Shown: in pieces, positions 36,792 through 45,500 of the stretch | Layout of the letters: each line of letters begins with the position of its first letter | Position numbering within the stretch: the stretch's first letter is position 1 | Assembly (NCBI RefSeq): GCF_900108305.1 | Contig: NZ_FNUX01000009.1 | Location: 47,190-111,189, forward strand | Reading direction: 5' to 3' | DNA: 64,000 bases | DNA from: Nitrosomonas ureae | GTDB taxonomy: Bacteria; Pseudomonadota; Gammaproteobacteria; Burkholderiales; Nitrosomonadaceae | Made by a program: the position numbers and the translations under genes | The notes under the pieces: model-generated | What the model saw: the letters and a program-made list of their open reading frames with translations, nothing else | What the model was told of the DNA's origin: nothing | Database searches by the model: none

Positions 36792-37112
36792 ATGGACGTT
36801 CAAACAACAAAACTGACCAGCCTGTTACTTAGCATACTATTAACAATTACTTTAGCTGCCCCATCATTAGCACAAGCAGGCAGAGGTCACCACGGTCATC
36901 ATCACAAACACCATCATGGACATAATCATGGTCATCATCACAATTATGGTGGATATAGTTATATATATAGCCAGCCCCGTGGCTATTACCAACCTTACTA
37001 CCCGCAGCCACGATATAGTTATAATTACTATCCTGCACCGGCATACATCCCTCCTCCTCGAGCAATAATGGGCATTGGCGCCGGGAATATGGATTTTATG
37101 ATACGCTTCTAA
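36792..37112 (+). CDS. Exported His-rich protein
   Basis: 106 aa behind GAAGGAG. A signal peptide (cleavage near AQA-GRG) is followed by a block with some 17 histidines (RGHHGHHHKHHHGHNHGHHH) and then a Tyr/Pro-rich part (GYYQPYYPQPRYSYNYYPAP). It should bind divalent metal such as Cu, Ni or Zn in the periplasm or on the surface. A PepSY protein and a two-component system follow, which suggests a metal or envelope stress response. Confidence 0.78.
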   Translation: MDVQTTKLTSLLLSILLTITLAAPSLAQAGRGHHGHHHKHHHGHNHGHHHNYGGYSYIYSQPRGYYQPYYPQPRYSYNYYPAPAYIPPPRAIMGIGAGNMDFMIRF

Positions 37113-37124
37113 CAAGCACGGCCA

Positions 37125-37155
37125 GCAACAGGTATTAAAACAATATACCTGTTGC
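37125..37155 (+). terminator. Hairpin between His-rich and PepSY genes
   Basis: GCAACAGGTAT and ATACCTGTTGC form a perfect 11-bp stem around nine A/T-rich bases. There is no T-run, so it may stabilise the upstream transcript or attenuate rather than end it. Confidence 0.6.
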
Positions 37156-37192
37156 AGCTTGATTACTATCTCCAGAAAATGGAATGGTCGAT

Positions 37193-37492
37193 ATGAATAG
37201 AGAGTGGAAAGTTTTAGTAATGATGATGGCATTGATTGCCCCGAGCACACTAGCCCTAGCAGACTGGCAAAACAACCTGGCAAACTATCATCGTATCAGT
37301 ACCGGGAACGGCACAGCAGCCGGAATCACAGAACAAAAAGCGATTATTATCGCACAACAACATTTCAAAGGCCGGGTGTTGGCGATTAATCAGGTCGACC
37401 ATACCTACCGCATTAAAATACTCAGCGATCAAGGCGCAATCCAGACGGTACTGATCAATGCACAAGATGGTTCTGTGATAGTCGCTCACTAA
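37193..37492 (+). CDS. Small exported PepSY-domain protein
   Basis: 99 aa if the ATG at 37193 is used (37184 is also possible; neither has a strong ribosome site). A signal peptide ends at ALA-DWQ. The mature part ITEQKAIIIAQQHFKGRVLA ... TYRIKILSDQGAIQTVLINA is one PepSY domain. PepSY proteins are often found before PhoPQ-like systems and may modulate the sensor or bind metal. It lies 71 bp upstream of the response regulator. Confidence 0.82.
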   Translation: MNREWKVLVMMMALIAPSTLALADWQNNLANYHRISTGNGTAAGITEQKAIIIAQQHFKGRVLAINQVDHTYRIKILSDQGAIQTVLINAQDGSVIVAH

Positions 37493-37563
37493 TTCAATTG
37501 GACATGAAACTCACGGCCTCAAACAGGTTTAATCTTTTTTACCCGGTATCTCAGGAGTAAACG

Positions 37564-38250
37564 ATGCGCATTCTGGTCATTGAAGATGAACTCAAGTTAC
37601 AAAACCAGATTCGTCAGCAGTTGGAAACCGCGGGTTATATGATCGATACTTGCAACGATGGCGAGGAAGGTTTATTTCTTGCTTCAGAATATCCTCTGGA
37701 TGCTGCCATCATTGATATCGGCTTGCCGGGAAAATCCGGCCTGGAAATTATCAAAGCCCTGCGTGAGCGCGGCAATCTGCTGCCCATCCTTATCCTGACC
37801 GCCCGCAGCAGCTGGCAAGATAAAGTACAAGGTCTGGAAATGGGCGCGGATGATTACCTGACCAAACCATTTCAAATGGAAGAGTTGCTGGCCAGAGTAA
37901 AAGCACTGCTGCGTCGCGCGACCGGCATACCACAGACACTCTTGAAATGTGGCCCCATTACATTGGATGTCACGGCTCAATCCGTTGCCATCAACGAGGT
38001 AGAAATCGAACTCACCTCGTTTGAATATCGCCTGCTGGAAGAATTAGTGCGTCATCACGGCGAAGTCCTCTCCAAGCACACATTGTCCGACTATCTCTAT
38101 CCGCACGACGAAGATCGTGACAGCAATGTGCTTGAGGTCATGATCGGCCGGTTGCGCCGCAAACTCGATCCCGATGGCACTTTGAATCCAATCGAAACCA
38201 TGCGCGGCCGCGGTTATCGCTTTACTCTGGAATGCAATAAATCGTCATGA
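37564..38250 (+). CDS. Response regulator, OmpR/PhoP type
   Basis: 228 aa behind CAGGAG. Receiver domain with the phosphate-accepting Asp in AAIIDIGLPGKSG, Thr in LILTARS and Lys in YLTKPFQ; C-terminal winged helix (ELTSFEYRLLEELVRHHGEV ... RGRGYRF). It overlaps the sensor kinase by four bases. It resembles PhoP and QseB; its targets are unknown, though the His-rich and PepSY genes just upstream are the obvious candidates. Confidence 0.93.
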   Translation: MRILVIEDELKLQNQIRQQLETAGYMIDTCNDGEEGLFLASEYPLDAAIIDIGLPGKSGLEIIKALRERGNLLPILILTARSSWQDKVQGLEMGADDYLTKPFQMEELLARVKALLRRATGIPQTLLKCGPITLDVTAQSVAINEVEIELTSFEYRLLEELVRHHGEVLSKHTLSDYLYPHDEDRDSNVLEVMIGRLRRKLDPDGTLNPIETMRGRGYRFTLECNKSS

Positions 38251-39587
38251 TGTCATTAAACCGGCGCATTCTGTTCAGCGCCACCTTGGTTCTGCTGGTT
38301 TTTATCATGGGAATTGCGCTGACTCTGGATCGTGCTTTTTATGATAGCGCGCGCTTGGGTGTGAAAGATCGGCTATTTGCCAAGCTGCTCATGCTCATGG
38401 GAGACGCCGAAGTAGAAGATTCCGGCGAGTTGGACGTACCGACCAATTTGCTCGATGCCGAGCTCGGCCATGTCAATTCAGACACCTACGCTTATATTGT
38501 CGATCCAACCAATACTATTTCCTGGCGCTCCAATTCATCACTCAATAAACCCATACCGCCTATCGCTTTATTGGAGAAAGGTAAAAAAGAATTTAGCCAA
38601 ATCACACTCAATGATGAATATTATTTTATTTATCGTTACGGTGTTGCCTGGAAAACTCCTACCGGAGATTATCCGCTGACTTTCATTGTTATCACTGATA
38701 CCGTGCTGTTTGAGGCGCAAGTTGAGCGCTATCGAGAGGATTTGTGGGGCTGGCTGAGTATCATGGCCATTTTCCTATTAGCGACGCAAATGCTGGTATT
38801 GCATTGGGGCTTACAACCGCTTCGCAAGGTATCGACTGAGCTTGCCGCAATAGAGTCCGGACAACAGGAGAAACTGAAAGGCAGTTATCCTCGTGAAATA
38901 CAAGTATTAACCGACAGCATCAACTCTTTGATCAACCACGAACACAAACAGCAGAAACGTTATCGCAATGGTCTTGCAGACTTGGCTCACAGCCTCAAAA
39001 CACCGCTCGCCGTTTTGCAGGGTACAATCCAAAGCGAAGAAGATGAACCCATCCGGCAAAAAACGATTCAGGAACAAATTGACCGCATGGATAACACCAT
39101 CCAGTATCAATTGCGCCGTGCCGCAACTGCCGGCAGCTCTCCGGGTATGGGACTGATCATGCTGCGCCCGATGATCGACCGAATTATCAATACCGTGACG
39201 AAAGCCTATCGCGACAAGAACCCGCACATCACCATCGAAACCGACGAGACTATCGCCCTGCAGATCGATGAAGGAGACTTAATGGAATTACTCGGCAATC
39301 TGATCGACAACGCTTTTAAATGGTGCCGTCAGAGTATCCATTTATCCGCCGCTTATCAGGAAAATCAGGTAATCATCCAGGTCAAAGACGACGGTCCAGG
39401 CATTCAAGCTCATGAAATCACCAGAATTCTCGAACGCGGCGTACGCGCCGATCAATCCACACCTGGCCATGGCATCGGCTTGGCGATTGTGCGCGATATT
39501 ATCCAGGTTTATGGCGGAGAGCTATCGATTGAGAATAATCCAAACGGCGGCGCCTGCATTACCCTGCGTTTGAAGAAGAGAAAATAA
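38247..39587 (+). CDS. Sensor histidine kinase, PhoQ-like
   Basis: 446 aa. Two membrane segments (residues about 8-27 and 167-186) enclose a periplasmic sensor part of about 140 residues. A HAMP-like linker is followed by the phosphorylated His in LADLAHSLKTPLAVLQGT, the N-box LIDNAFKWC and the ATP lid DDGPGI ... GHGIGLAIVRDIIQVYGG. It pairs with the overlapping regulator. The signal is unknown; PhoQ-type sensors detect divalent cations or peptides. Confidence 0.93.
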   Translation: MMSLNRRILFSATLVLLVFIMGIALTLDRAFYDSARLGVKDRLFAKLLMLMGDAEVEDSGELDVPTNLLDAELGHVNSDTYAYIVDPTNTISWRSNSSLNKPIPPIALLEKGKKEFSQITLNDEYYFIYRYGVAWKTPTGDYPLTFIVITDTVLFEAQVERYREDLWGWLSIMAIFLLATQMLVLHWGLQPLRKVSTELAAIESGQQEKLKGSYPREIQVLTDSINSLINHEHKQQKRYRNGLADLAHSLKTPLAVLQGTIQSEEDEPIRQKTIQEQIDRMDNTIQYQLRRAATAGSSPGMGLIMLRPMIDRIINTVTKAYRDKNPHITIETDETIALQIDEGDLMELLGNLIDNAFKWCRQSIHLSAAYQENQVIIQVKDDGPGIQAHEITRILERGVRADQSTPGHGIGLAIVRDIIQVYGGELSIENNPNGGACITLRLKKRK

Positions 39588-39647
39588 TCACAATATCTTG
39601 ATTTCACATACTTTTATCGGTATTTGTTAACTGAGAAAGAATAAAAG

Positions 39648-40340
39648 CTAATTGACCTTGCCTTTTCTGTAGGCTGACATAAAACCTAACAAACCAAGAC
39701 CCAAAAGAAACATAGCATAGGTTTCAGGTTCCGGAACGGGGGCTAAGAAACGAATATCGTCAATCGCAAAGTCATTACCGAAGATTTCAGTATTTGTGTC
39801 AGTGATGCGTAAAGTAATGTCCGTGCTTGTTCCTGAGAGCCAGTTTGTCGAAAACGAATCCCAAATGCCTGCATTCAGGTTTGTGTCCATATTACCTAAA
39901 GTAGTTATTTCTGAACCAATGACAATGTCAAATCGTAGACTGGCTGGATTAGTACTGGCAGGATCTGGAAAGGCAGCACTGGGTTTACAGCATACATTCA
40001 TTGCCCATACCTCAAAAGTGTAAGTTGTATTGGCTAGCACATGTATGTTTTGCGATTCCCATACGGTTTTTTCAGCTGTTGCATGACCATTGACGCTGAA
40101 CATATTTCCGGCTCCCGTTGTGTGATCGGCCACGGAGTCGAAGTTTCCATTAAAAATGCTAGGGTCTGTAGTGATCACATATCCGCCATCGTAAATTGAT
40201 GGAACGTAATCCGAAGTGAAACCAATATTTCCAAGTTCGAATGATCCGTTCTTAACGAGATTGATGGGGACAGCCCCAGTCACTGGCAATGCATACAAGG
40301 TCAGCAGCGAGAATGCGACGATTGTTTTATAGGTATTCAT
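39648..40340 (-). CDS. PEP-CTERM exported protein
   Basis: 230 aa from the ATG at 40340 (GGAG seven bases upstream). Signal peptide, then a beta-rich body starting LVKNGSFELGNIGF, typical of carbohydrate-binding-like PEP-CTERM proteins. The C-terminus has the sorting signal V-P-E-P-E-T-Y-A-M, a hydrophobic stretch and basic residues (YRKGKVN). It is presumably processed by an exosortase coded elsewhere. A second PEP-CTERM gene lies 30 bp upstream in the same direction. Confidence 0.9.
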   Translation of the reverse strand: MNTYKTIVAFSLLTLYALPVTGAVPINLVKNGSFELGNIGFTSDYVPSIYDGGYVITTDPSIFNGNFDSVADHTTGAGNMFSVNGHATAEKTVWESQNIHVLANTTYTFEVWAMNVCCKPSAAFPDPASTNPASLRFDIVIGSEITTLGNMDTNLNAGIWDSFSTNWLSGTSTDITLRITDTNTEIFGNDFAIDDIRFLAPVPEPETYAMFLLGLGLLGFMSAYRKGKVN

Positions 40341-40370
40341 ATTTGCTCTCCTCATGTTATTAAGTCTGAA

Positions 40371-41063
40371 TTATATGCAGATAAATTCTCGACAGCGTGC
40401 TAGAAAGCCTAATAAGCCAAGACCTGCAAGCAACATCGTGTAAGTTTCCGGTTCTGGTACAGGTAACAAAGGAGTGTTAAATTCAAGATTATCAAAACCA
40501 ACCGTATTACTACTACCTGACAAGACAATGGAGTGAATTCCATTCAAATGAAGGGCCAGCACTGGCCCTTGTCCAAACGGTTTGTTGTCAGTATCTGTGA
40601 TACTGCCCAGAATTGTACCGAAGCTGTCATAAGCAGTCATAGTAATTGTGCCGGAACCCAAGCCCGCGAAATCGCCTAATACTTTGACGAAGTTGGTTGT
40701 CGCTTTCTGAGCGATTTGTGACGGATCGAAAAACGAGATGATGATAGGCGCTGAGTAATCCAATATACCGCTGGCAGTCGTGCCTCCCAGTACATTGGGG
40801 GACGAAGGCGTCAAAAAACTAGGGGCCCCATGATCAACCACAGCAGCGTAACCAACTCCCGAACTGAAAGACACTCCCAGTGTTGAGAGAAACAGATTAT
40901 CCAAACGGGCACCCGACGGAACTGGGATATAGGAATTCTCCATTGCAGAGATACCTGGCTCTTCGAAAGTAATCAGATGAGTAGCCGCCTGTATAAGGTT
41001 GGCCCATCCTATCAGTATCAATATGCCAATATTAATAATATATTTATGTTTTATATTCAGCAT
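40371..41063 (-). CDS. PEP-CTERM exported protein
   Basis: 230 aa from the ATG at 41063 (AAGGAG twelve bases upstream). Signal peptide ending near IQA-ATH, then a beta-sandwich-like body (HLITFEEPGISAMENSYIPV ... IVLSGSSNTVGFDNLEF). It ends VPEPETYTMLLAGLGLLGFL plus basic residues, the PEP-CTERM sorting tag. These proteins are linked to extracellular polymer and biofilm in betaproteobacteria. Confidence 0.9.
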   Translation of the reverse strand: MLNIKHKYIINIGILILIGWANLIQAATHLITFEEPGISAMENSYIPVPSGARLDNLFLSTLGVSFSSGVGYAAVVDHGAPSFLTPSSPNVLGGTTASGILDYSAPIIISFFDPSQIAQKATTNFVKVLGDFAGLGSGTITMTAYDSFGTILGSITDTDNKPFGQGPVLALHLNGIHSIVLSGSSNTVGFDNLEFNTPLLPVPEPETYTMLLAGLGLLGFLARCREFICI

Positions 41064-41195
41064 GTTAATCGTAATCTCCTTATTTTTTTTTTTCGGTTCT
41101 ACGATAGTTACCAGCCGCATTATATTAAAAACTGAAGTGATTGATTTTGACTTGGATCAATTTAACCTCTGCCAAGTATGAAGAAATTGGCTTTT

Positions 41196-41468
41196 TTAAG
41201 CTTTTAGAAGTGTCCATGCACCAATCAGGATAAACCCCGCTCCTGCAATATAGTGCAGATGTTTTGCGCTGATGTGATCTGAAATAAAACCACCCGCCAA
41301 CACACCGATCGCGGAAGTTGCAATCAGTGCAAGTGATGCGCCGATAAATACCGTCCATTTATCCACTTCCTTATCGGTGGCAAACAGCAAAGTCGCCAAT
41401 TGCGTTTTGTCACCCAACTCCGCGATAAATACCGTGGCAAAAACCATTAATAATATTTTGTAGTCCAT
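41196..41468 (-). CDS. GDT1/TMEM165-type transporter, half-size
   Basis: 90 aa, three membrane segments, with the signature E-L-G-D-K-T-Q near residue 18. The UPF0016/GDT1 family moves Mn2+ or Ca2+. Most members have two copies of this unit in one chain; this one has a single copy and would need to pair. No second half gene is next to it. I saw no yybP-ykoY riboswitch in the 160 bp upstream. Confidence 0.85.
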   Translation of the reverse strand: MDYKILLMVFATVFIAELGDKTQLATLLFATDKEVDKWTVFIGASLALIATSAIGVLAGGFISDHISAKHLHYIAGAGFILIGAWTLLKA

Positions 41469-41658
41469 GTTCAAGCCCGAAATTAGATTGGGTTATCTGC
41501 AGTACGATTCCAGTCCAGTACCAGCGATAAAAATCGTGCATCCTTTTACCTAAAAATCAGTAATAATAAACGATAGTCAGCGTGTTTTTTCAAATAACCG
41601 CTCAAGGTTTTTACAAAACATTCGGCTTTAAGGATTAACCACTGTAAAAGGAATACTC

Positions 41659-42663
41659 ATGATCAAAGCCTACGCCGCATTCGAAGCGAGTGGAAAACTT
41701 CAATCTTTTGAATACGATCCTGGACCGCTGGGTGATCATGATGTGGAGATCGCGGTTGAATTTTGCGGTTTGTGTCACAGCGATCTCAGCATGTTGCATA
41801 ACAACTGGAGAATTACTCAGTATCCATTTGTGCCAGGACATGAAGTCATTGGGACAATCTCAGCCAAAGGTACACATGTAGAAAATTTCTCACTAAAGCA
41901 GCGCGTTGGCCTGGGATGGCACGCCGGTTATTGCATGACCTGCCACAGTTGCCTATCCGGCGACCATAACCTCTGCGCTCAACTAAAGCCCACCATTGTC
42001 GGTCGTCACGGTGGTTTTGCCGATTACGTACGCGCCAGTGCTGCCAGCATCGTAGCACTGCCGCATGGCCTCAACGCGCAAAGCGCAGGGCCGCTCTTCT
42101 GCGGAGGGATCACTGTTTTTAACCCTCTTCTGCAATTCGATATCCCGCCCACTGCTGCCGTCGCTGTCATCGGCATCGGCGGATTGGGCCATATCGCATT
42201 GCAATTTCTGAAAGCATGGGGTTGCCGGGTAACTGCCTTTACATCCAGTGAAGACAAAAAGAAAGAAGCACTGGCATTGGGTGCGCACGACGTGCTGGAT
42301 ACGAGAAATCCAACCGAACTTGCAGCTGCAACAAGCCGTTTTGACTTAATTCTAGCCACGGTCAATGTAAAACTCGACTGGAATGCCTATATTGCGACCC
42401 TGCGTCCCAAGGGTCGCTTGCATCTTCTGGGGGTGCCTCTTGAGCCGCTGGAAATCAATGTATTTCCAGTAATCTCCAACCAATGTACGATTTCAGGCTC
42501 CCCTGTCGGCAGCCCCGCGAGCATTGCCACCATGCTGCAATTCGCAGAACAACACAGAATCGAGCCTATCGTGGAAATTTTCCGCATGGATCAGGTTAAT
42601 GAAGCTCTCGCCAGATTGGCTAGCGGTAATGCCAAATACCGCGTGGTTTTGAGCGGTCAGTAA
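41659..42663 (+). CDS. Zinc-dependent alcohol dehydrogenase, YahK/cinnamyl type
   Basis: 334 aa. Catalytic zinc site C-G-L-C-H-S-D and G-H-E; structural zinc cysteines in YCMTCHSCLSGDHNLC; Rossmann motif GIGGLGHIALQFLKAWGC. It oxidises alcohols or reduces aldehydes with NADP(H) or NAD(H); subfamily members prefer NADPH and aldehydes. It stands alone, just left of the degraded IS/integrase island. Confidence 0.92.
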   Translation: MIKAYAAFEASGKLQSFEYDPGPLGDHDVEIAVEFCGLCHSDLSMLHNNWRITQYPFVPGHEVIGTISAKGTHVENFSLKQRVGLGWHAGYCMTCHSCLSGDHNLCAQLKPTIVGRHGGFADYVRASAASIVALPHGLNAQSAGPLFCGGITVFNPLLQFDIPPTAAVAVIGIGGLGHIALQFLKAWGCRVTAFTSSEDKKKEALALGAHDVLDTRNPTELAAATSRFDLILATVNVKLDWNAYIATLRPKGRLHLLGVPLEPLEINVFPVISNQCTISGSPVGSPASIATMLQFAEQHRIEPIVEIFRMDQVNEALARLASGNAKYRVVLSGQ

Positions 42664-42716
42664 TGATCATGAATATTGCATGAACTTAAAAATGTCACCG
42701 GCAATGTAAAACTGAC

Positions 42717-43059
42717 CCGCTATCGACAAATACCCTCATCATTTCGGCCGGTGGTCGAACTCCGCCTGTGCAAAATAGGCCGATGCCTTACGCAATATCT
42801 CGTTGGCCCGCTTTAATTCCCGATTTTCCCGTTCCAGCTCCTTGAGCCGTTCACGATCCGATGTCGACATACCGCATCGAATTCCCTGATCCGTCTCCGC
42901 TCTTCTTACCCAGGTCCGTAATGTTTCCGCTGTGCAACCAATCTTCAATGCAATCGATTTGATCGCCGACCATTGCGACTCATGCACTTTTTGCTGCTCG
43001 AATACCAATCTTACCGCTCGTTCTCGTACTTCCGGTGAATAACTGATTTGATTTTTCAT
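42717..43059 (-). mobile_element. IS3-family remnant: complete OrfA, OrfB cut after seven codons
   Basis: 42739-43059 codes a 106-aa OrfA: an HTH region ([16 protein letters not shown] ... [15 protein letters not shown]) and a leucine-zipper part ([20 protein letters not shown]), ending [13 protein letters not shown]. The normal OrfB would start at the overlapping ATG (MMRVFVD), but the sequence leaves the family at about 42717. The integrase core with the DDE residues is lost, so the element cannot move by itself. Confidence 0.88.
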
Positions 43060-43097
43060 CTCTTCCTCCTCTCAAATCATTTTATCTCCGGAAAACG

Positions 43098-43410
43098 GGA
43101 AGTTACCCTTCACCGCAAGCCAAAGAAGCCCTGCTTAATCAGCAAGTATTTACAAAAAAGCAGAACGAAACCGTTTTCCACGACCCACGCACCAACCAAC
43201 CATGGAGAGACGATCAACCGATCCGTAAAAATGTTTGGATTCCGGCATTATAAAAAAGCCGGTATCAAATACCGTAACCCTTACCAGACCCGCCACACCT
43301 TTGCTTCAACAATGCTTTAAAGAGGTGAAAATCCGCTTTGGGTTGCCCGGAAAATGGGACATAAGAATTGGGGAATGATCATCAAAGTTTATGGATGCTG
43401 GATTCCTTAA
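43098..43410 (+). pseudogene. Tyrosine recombinase (phage-type integrase), C-terminal fragment
   Basis: The plus strand reads GSYPSPQAKEALLNQQVFTK ... RKNVWIPAL, shifts frame at about 43250 (one extra T), then reads KKAGIKYRNPYQTRHTFAST with the conserved R-H box. TAA replaces a serine codon at 43318, after which GENPLWVARKMGHKNWGMII runs to 43410. The catalytic His of GH and a position near the final Tyr (KVYGCWIP) can be seen. It is dead by two lesions and its N-terminus is missing. Confidence 0.88.
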
Positions 43411-43426
43411 GCCAAATAGTTGCCAA

Positions 43427-43443
43427 AGTCCCATAATGGGACT
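43427..43443. promoter_or_regulatory. Palindrome directly before HigB, likely HigBA operator
   Basis: AGTCCCA and TGGGACT, perfect 7-bp arms around TAA, end one base before the ATG of the toxin. HigA-type antitoxins bind such sites to repress the operon. Confidence 0.55.
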
Positions 43444-43758
43444 ATGTTACTAACCCATGAGAATTATCGCTCTGTCGCCCTTGAAAGCATCTGGGAAAAT
43501 GAACCTTCTTACGCCGATGCTATTCAGCCCCTCCTTGCTTGGTACCGGCACGCATTAAAAGCAAACTGGACATCACCCACAGAAGTGAAAGCGGATTTCA
43601 AAAGTGCCAGCATTCTCAAAGACGGCAGAGCTGTATTTAATATTGCCGGTAATAAATACCGGCTGGTGGTATGGATTAACTACGCTTACAGTATTGTCTA
43701 TATCCGTTTTATCGGTACGCATGCCCAATACGACCGAATCGACGCACAAACGATTTAA
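43444..43758 (+). CDS. higB: HigB-type mRNA interferase toxin
   Basis: 104 aa. The core KANWTSPTEVKADFKSASIL, FNIAGNKYRLVVWINY and VYIRFIGTHAQYDRIDA is typical of HigB of the RelE superfamily. Such toxins cut mRNA on the ribosome. Toxin before antitoxin is the normal HigBA order. The N-terminal about 20 residues differ from common HigB versions. It lies within the degraded island. Confidence 0.9.
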   Translation: MLLTHENYRSVALESIWENEPSYADAIQPLLAWYRHALKANWTSPTEVKADFKSASILKDGRAVFNIAGNKYRLVVWINYAYSIVYIRFIGTHAQYDRIDAQTI

Positions 43759-43775
43759 CACCAGGAACAGACTAT

Positions 43776-44150
43776 ATGAATATTAAACCCATCAAAACTG
43801 ATACTGATTACCGCGAAGCGCTAAAGGAAGTGGAGTCACTGATGACGGCCGCATCCAACACGCCGGAAGGTGAAAAACTGGATGTTCTGGTGACACTGAT
43901 CGAAGCATATGAGCGCAAACACTTCCCACTCGACCTGCCCGATCCTGTTGAAGCCATTAAATTTGAAATGGAACAGAAAGGTTTAACCGTTAAAGACCTT
44001 GAACCGATGATCGGAAAAAGTAATCGTGTCTATGAAGTGCTCAATCGCAAACGTACATTAACGCTAAGAATGATCCAAAAACTACACCATGAATTGGGAA
44101 TCCCCGCTGAATCTTTGATTAATCAATCTGTTGAAACACGTTTGGTATAA
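43776..44150 (+). CDS. higA: HigA-type antitoxin
   Basis: 124 aa, starting 17 bp after the toxin stop. The N-terminal part (TDTDYREALKEVESLMTAAS) and the Xre-type HTH (KGLTVKDLEPMIGKSNRVYE followed by NRKRTLTLRMI) are standard for the HigA antitoxin. It should neutralise HigB and repress the operon through the palindrome at 43427-43443. Confidence 0.9.
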   Translation: MNIKPIKTDTDYREALKEVESLMTAASNTPEGEKLDVLVTLIEAYERKHFPLDLPDPVEAIKFEMEQKGLTVKDLEPMIGKSNRVYEVLNRKRTLTLRMIQKLHHELGIPAESLINQSVETRLV

Positions 44151-44251
44151 ATATAAAATTTGACTCTTAACATTATGTGCAATTGCAAGATGCAGTCCTA
44201 CTGTGTGGCGGCCAACAAACGAAAATTTTTACAATCGACCTATTGAAGTTA

Positions 44252-44767
44252 ATGATGACTAACCTAGAGCTAATTCTGTCGGGGGCTACACTAATATTAA
44301 CAATTTTACTCGGCCTTCTATTCTCCATTTATCTACCATCATATACGAAGGAAAAAGCAAAAAATCTTGCGACAAAGGAAGATATTGTAGAGATCACTAA
44401 TAAGGTAGAAAATGTGCGAGCCGAATTCGCAAAAGAGTCTCAATTATTAGAGAAGCGACGCGAGGTTTATGAAAGAATATCAGATTCATTACGTATTTTT
44501 ATCGATGGTCATCATAATTCTTCTCAACAGCAAAATGCTTTCCATTCCGCTTATTCCGCATGCTGGCTTTGGGCACCTGATGAAGTTTTAATAAAGCTAA
44601 ATGAATTCATAAAGATGCAACAAGAAAATTTTGCAAATAATTCTGAAGTGCACAGCCAAGAAAAATTGAAACAGGTATACTATGAAATAATTCTGAATAT
44701 GAGGAGAGATGTAGGTTTTTCAGAAACGACAATGGACAAAGAAAGATATGCGTTTGTAAAATTCTAA
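44252..44767 (+). CDS. Membrane-anchored coiled-coil protein of unknown function
   Basis: 171 aa from ATG at 44252 (44255 also possible). One N-terminal membrane segment (LELILSGATLILTILLGLLF), then SYTKEKAKNLATKEDIVEIT and a charged coiled coil, followed by a helical C-terminal domain rich in aromatic residues. I recall similar YLPSYxxEKxKNLATKEDI proteins as scattered accessory genes, sometimes near defence or TA genes, but I know of no assigned function. It follows HigBA in the same direction and its GC content is lower than that of the core genes. Confidence 0.68.
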   Translation: MMTNLELILSGATLILTILLGLLFSIYLPSYTKEKAKNLATKEDIVEITNKVENVRAEFAKESQLLEKRREVYERISDSLRIFIDGHHNSSQQQNAFHSAYSACWLWAPDEVLIKLNEFIKMQQENFANNSEVHSQEKLKQVYYEIILNMRRDVGFSETTMDKERYAFVKF

Positions 44768-44840
44768 GAAGTAAAAATGTTTGAGAATGACACAAATATA
44801 GCAGAGGAAGAAAATAAATGATTGATATATCAATTAAAGA

Positions 44841-44864
44841 CCAAGGTTCGATTCCCGTCGTCCA
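44841..44864 (+). other. tRNA T-arm-like fragment, possible old attachment site
   Basis: GGTTCGATTCCCGTCGTCCA at 44845-44864 looks like the T-loop and 3' end of a tRNA but is about five bases too short, and the 5' side does not pair. It marks the right edge of the segment that holds a dead integrase and HigBA. It fits an att-site scar but is too short to prove it. Confidence 0.35.
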
Positions 44865-44885
44865 ATAATGCCCCGAATAACATCC

Positions 44886-44912
44886 AACACCGTCCAAACG
44901 ACGGTGTTTTTA
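44886..44912 (+). terminator. Rho-independent terminator
   Basis: AACACCGTC and GACGGTGTT form a 9-bp stem around CAAAC, followed by TTTTATTT. It lies just behind the tRNA-like fragment, as a tRNA operon terminator would. Confidence 0.75.
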
Positions 44913-45500
44913 TTTGCCTAATCGCATATCAGGGCTTATCTTCGATTGACGCAGGAGTACATGAATGCCCTGCCTGCTAAAGTACATCCGTCATTTTGTG
45001 ACGACTGGTAAGAAAAGCCATTAGTCGCGCAACCCGTCAAGCTCAAAATAATCAATGATATAATCACAAAAATTTTCACAGGCATTTTTCATCACAATAA
45101 GGTAATTCGATATCGTTTCTGAAAATAATCTATCGCTATCTCACAAAACGGTATTCTCTAAAAGTGCATTTGGATGGACATGAGTATACGGACTTCAACC
45201 AAAGCAACATGGGAGCATCCTAGCCTAATCAATACGATGATGTATATTAGGGGAACTTTTGTTTTTCCATAAGAAAAACCATTAGCTGCAACTGTTCTTG
45301 ATTCATCACAGTCTGCATCTATCCTGATGGCTTCATATCCTTCAGTAAAATAAAACGTTACGGCGCTTTCTTCATGGTTCTTATTCGATAGTGTCATCAC
45401 AGGAGTTGACTCGAGAACCCGGGACTATGGCAATATGTCATATGACTGGAATATACGTAAACTACTCATACAATTCACAATACCTGGAGGAACTCAACAT
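44913..45500. other. Intergenic stretch before the metalloprotease, no certain gene
   Basis: It contains an 80-codon minus-strand frame (45158-45400) that begins MMTLSNKNHEESAVTFYF, with no recognised family and a poor C-terminal half; it may be chance. The protease promoter should be in the right part. Confidence 0.4.

Noticed and set aside
41475..41640. Possible yybP-ykoY manganese riboswitch upstream of the GDT1 gene
   Set aside because: The conserved loop sequences are not visible.
45158..45400. 80-aa minus-strand frame before the metalloprotease
   Set aside because: The first half looks slightly protein-like but there is no family, and the C-terminal half is not convincing.
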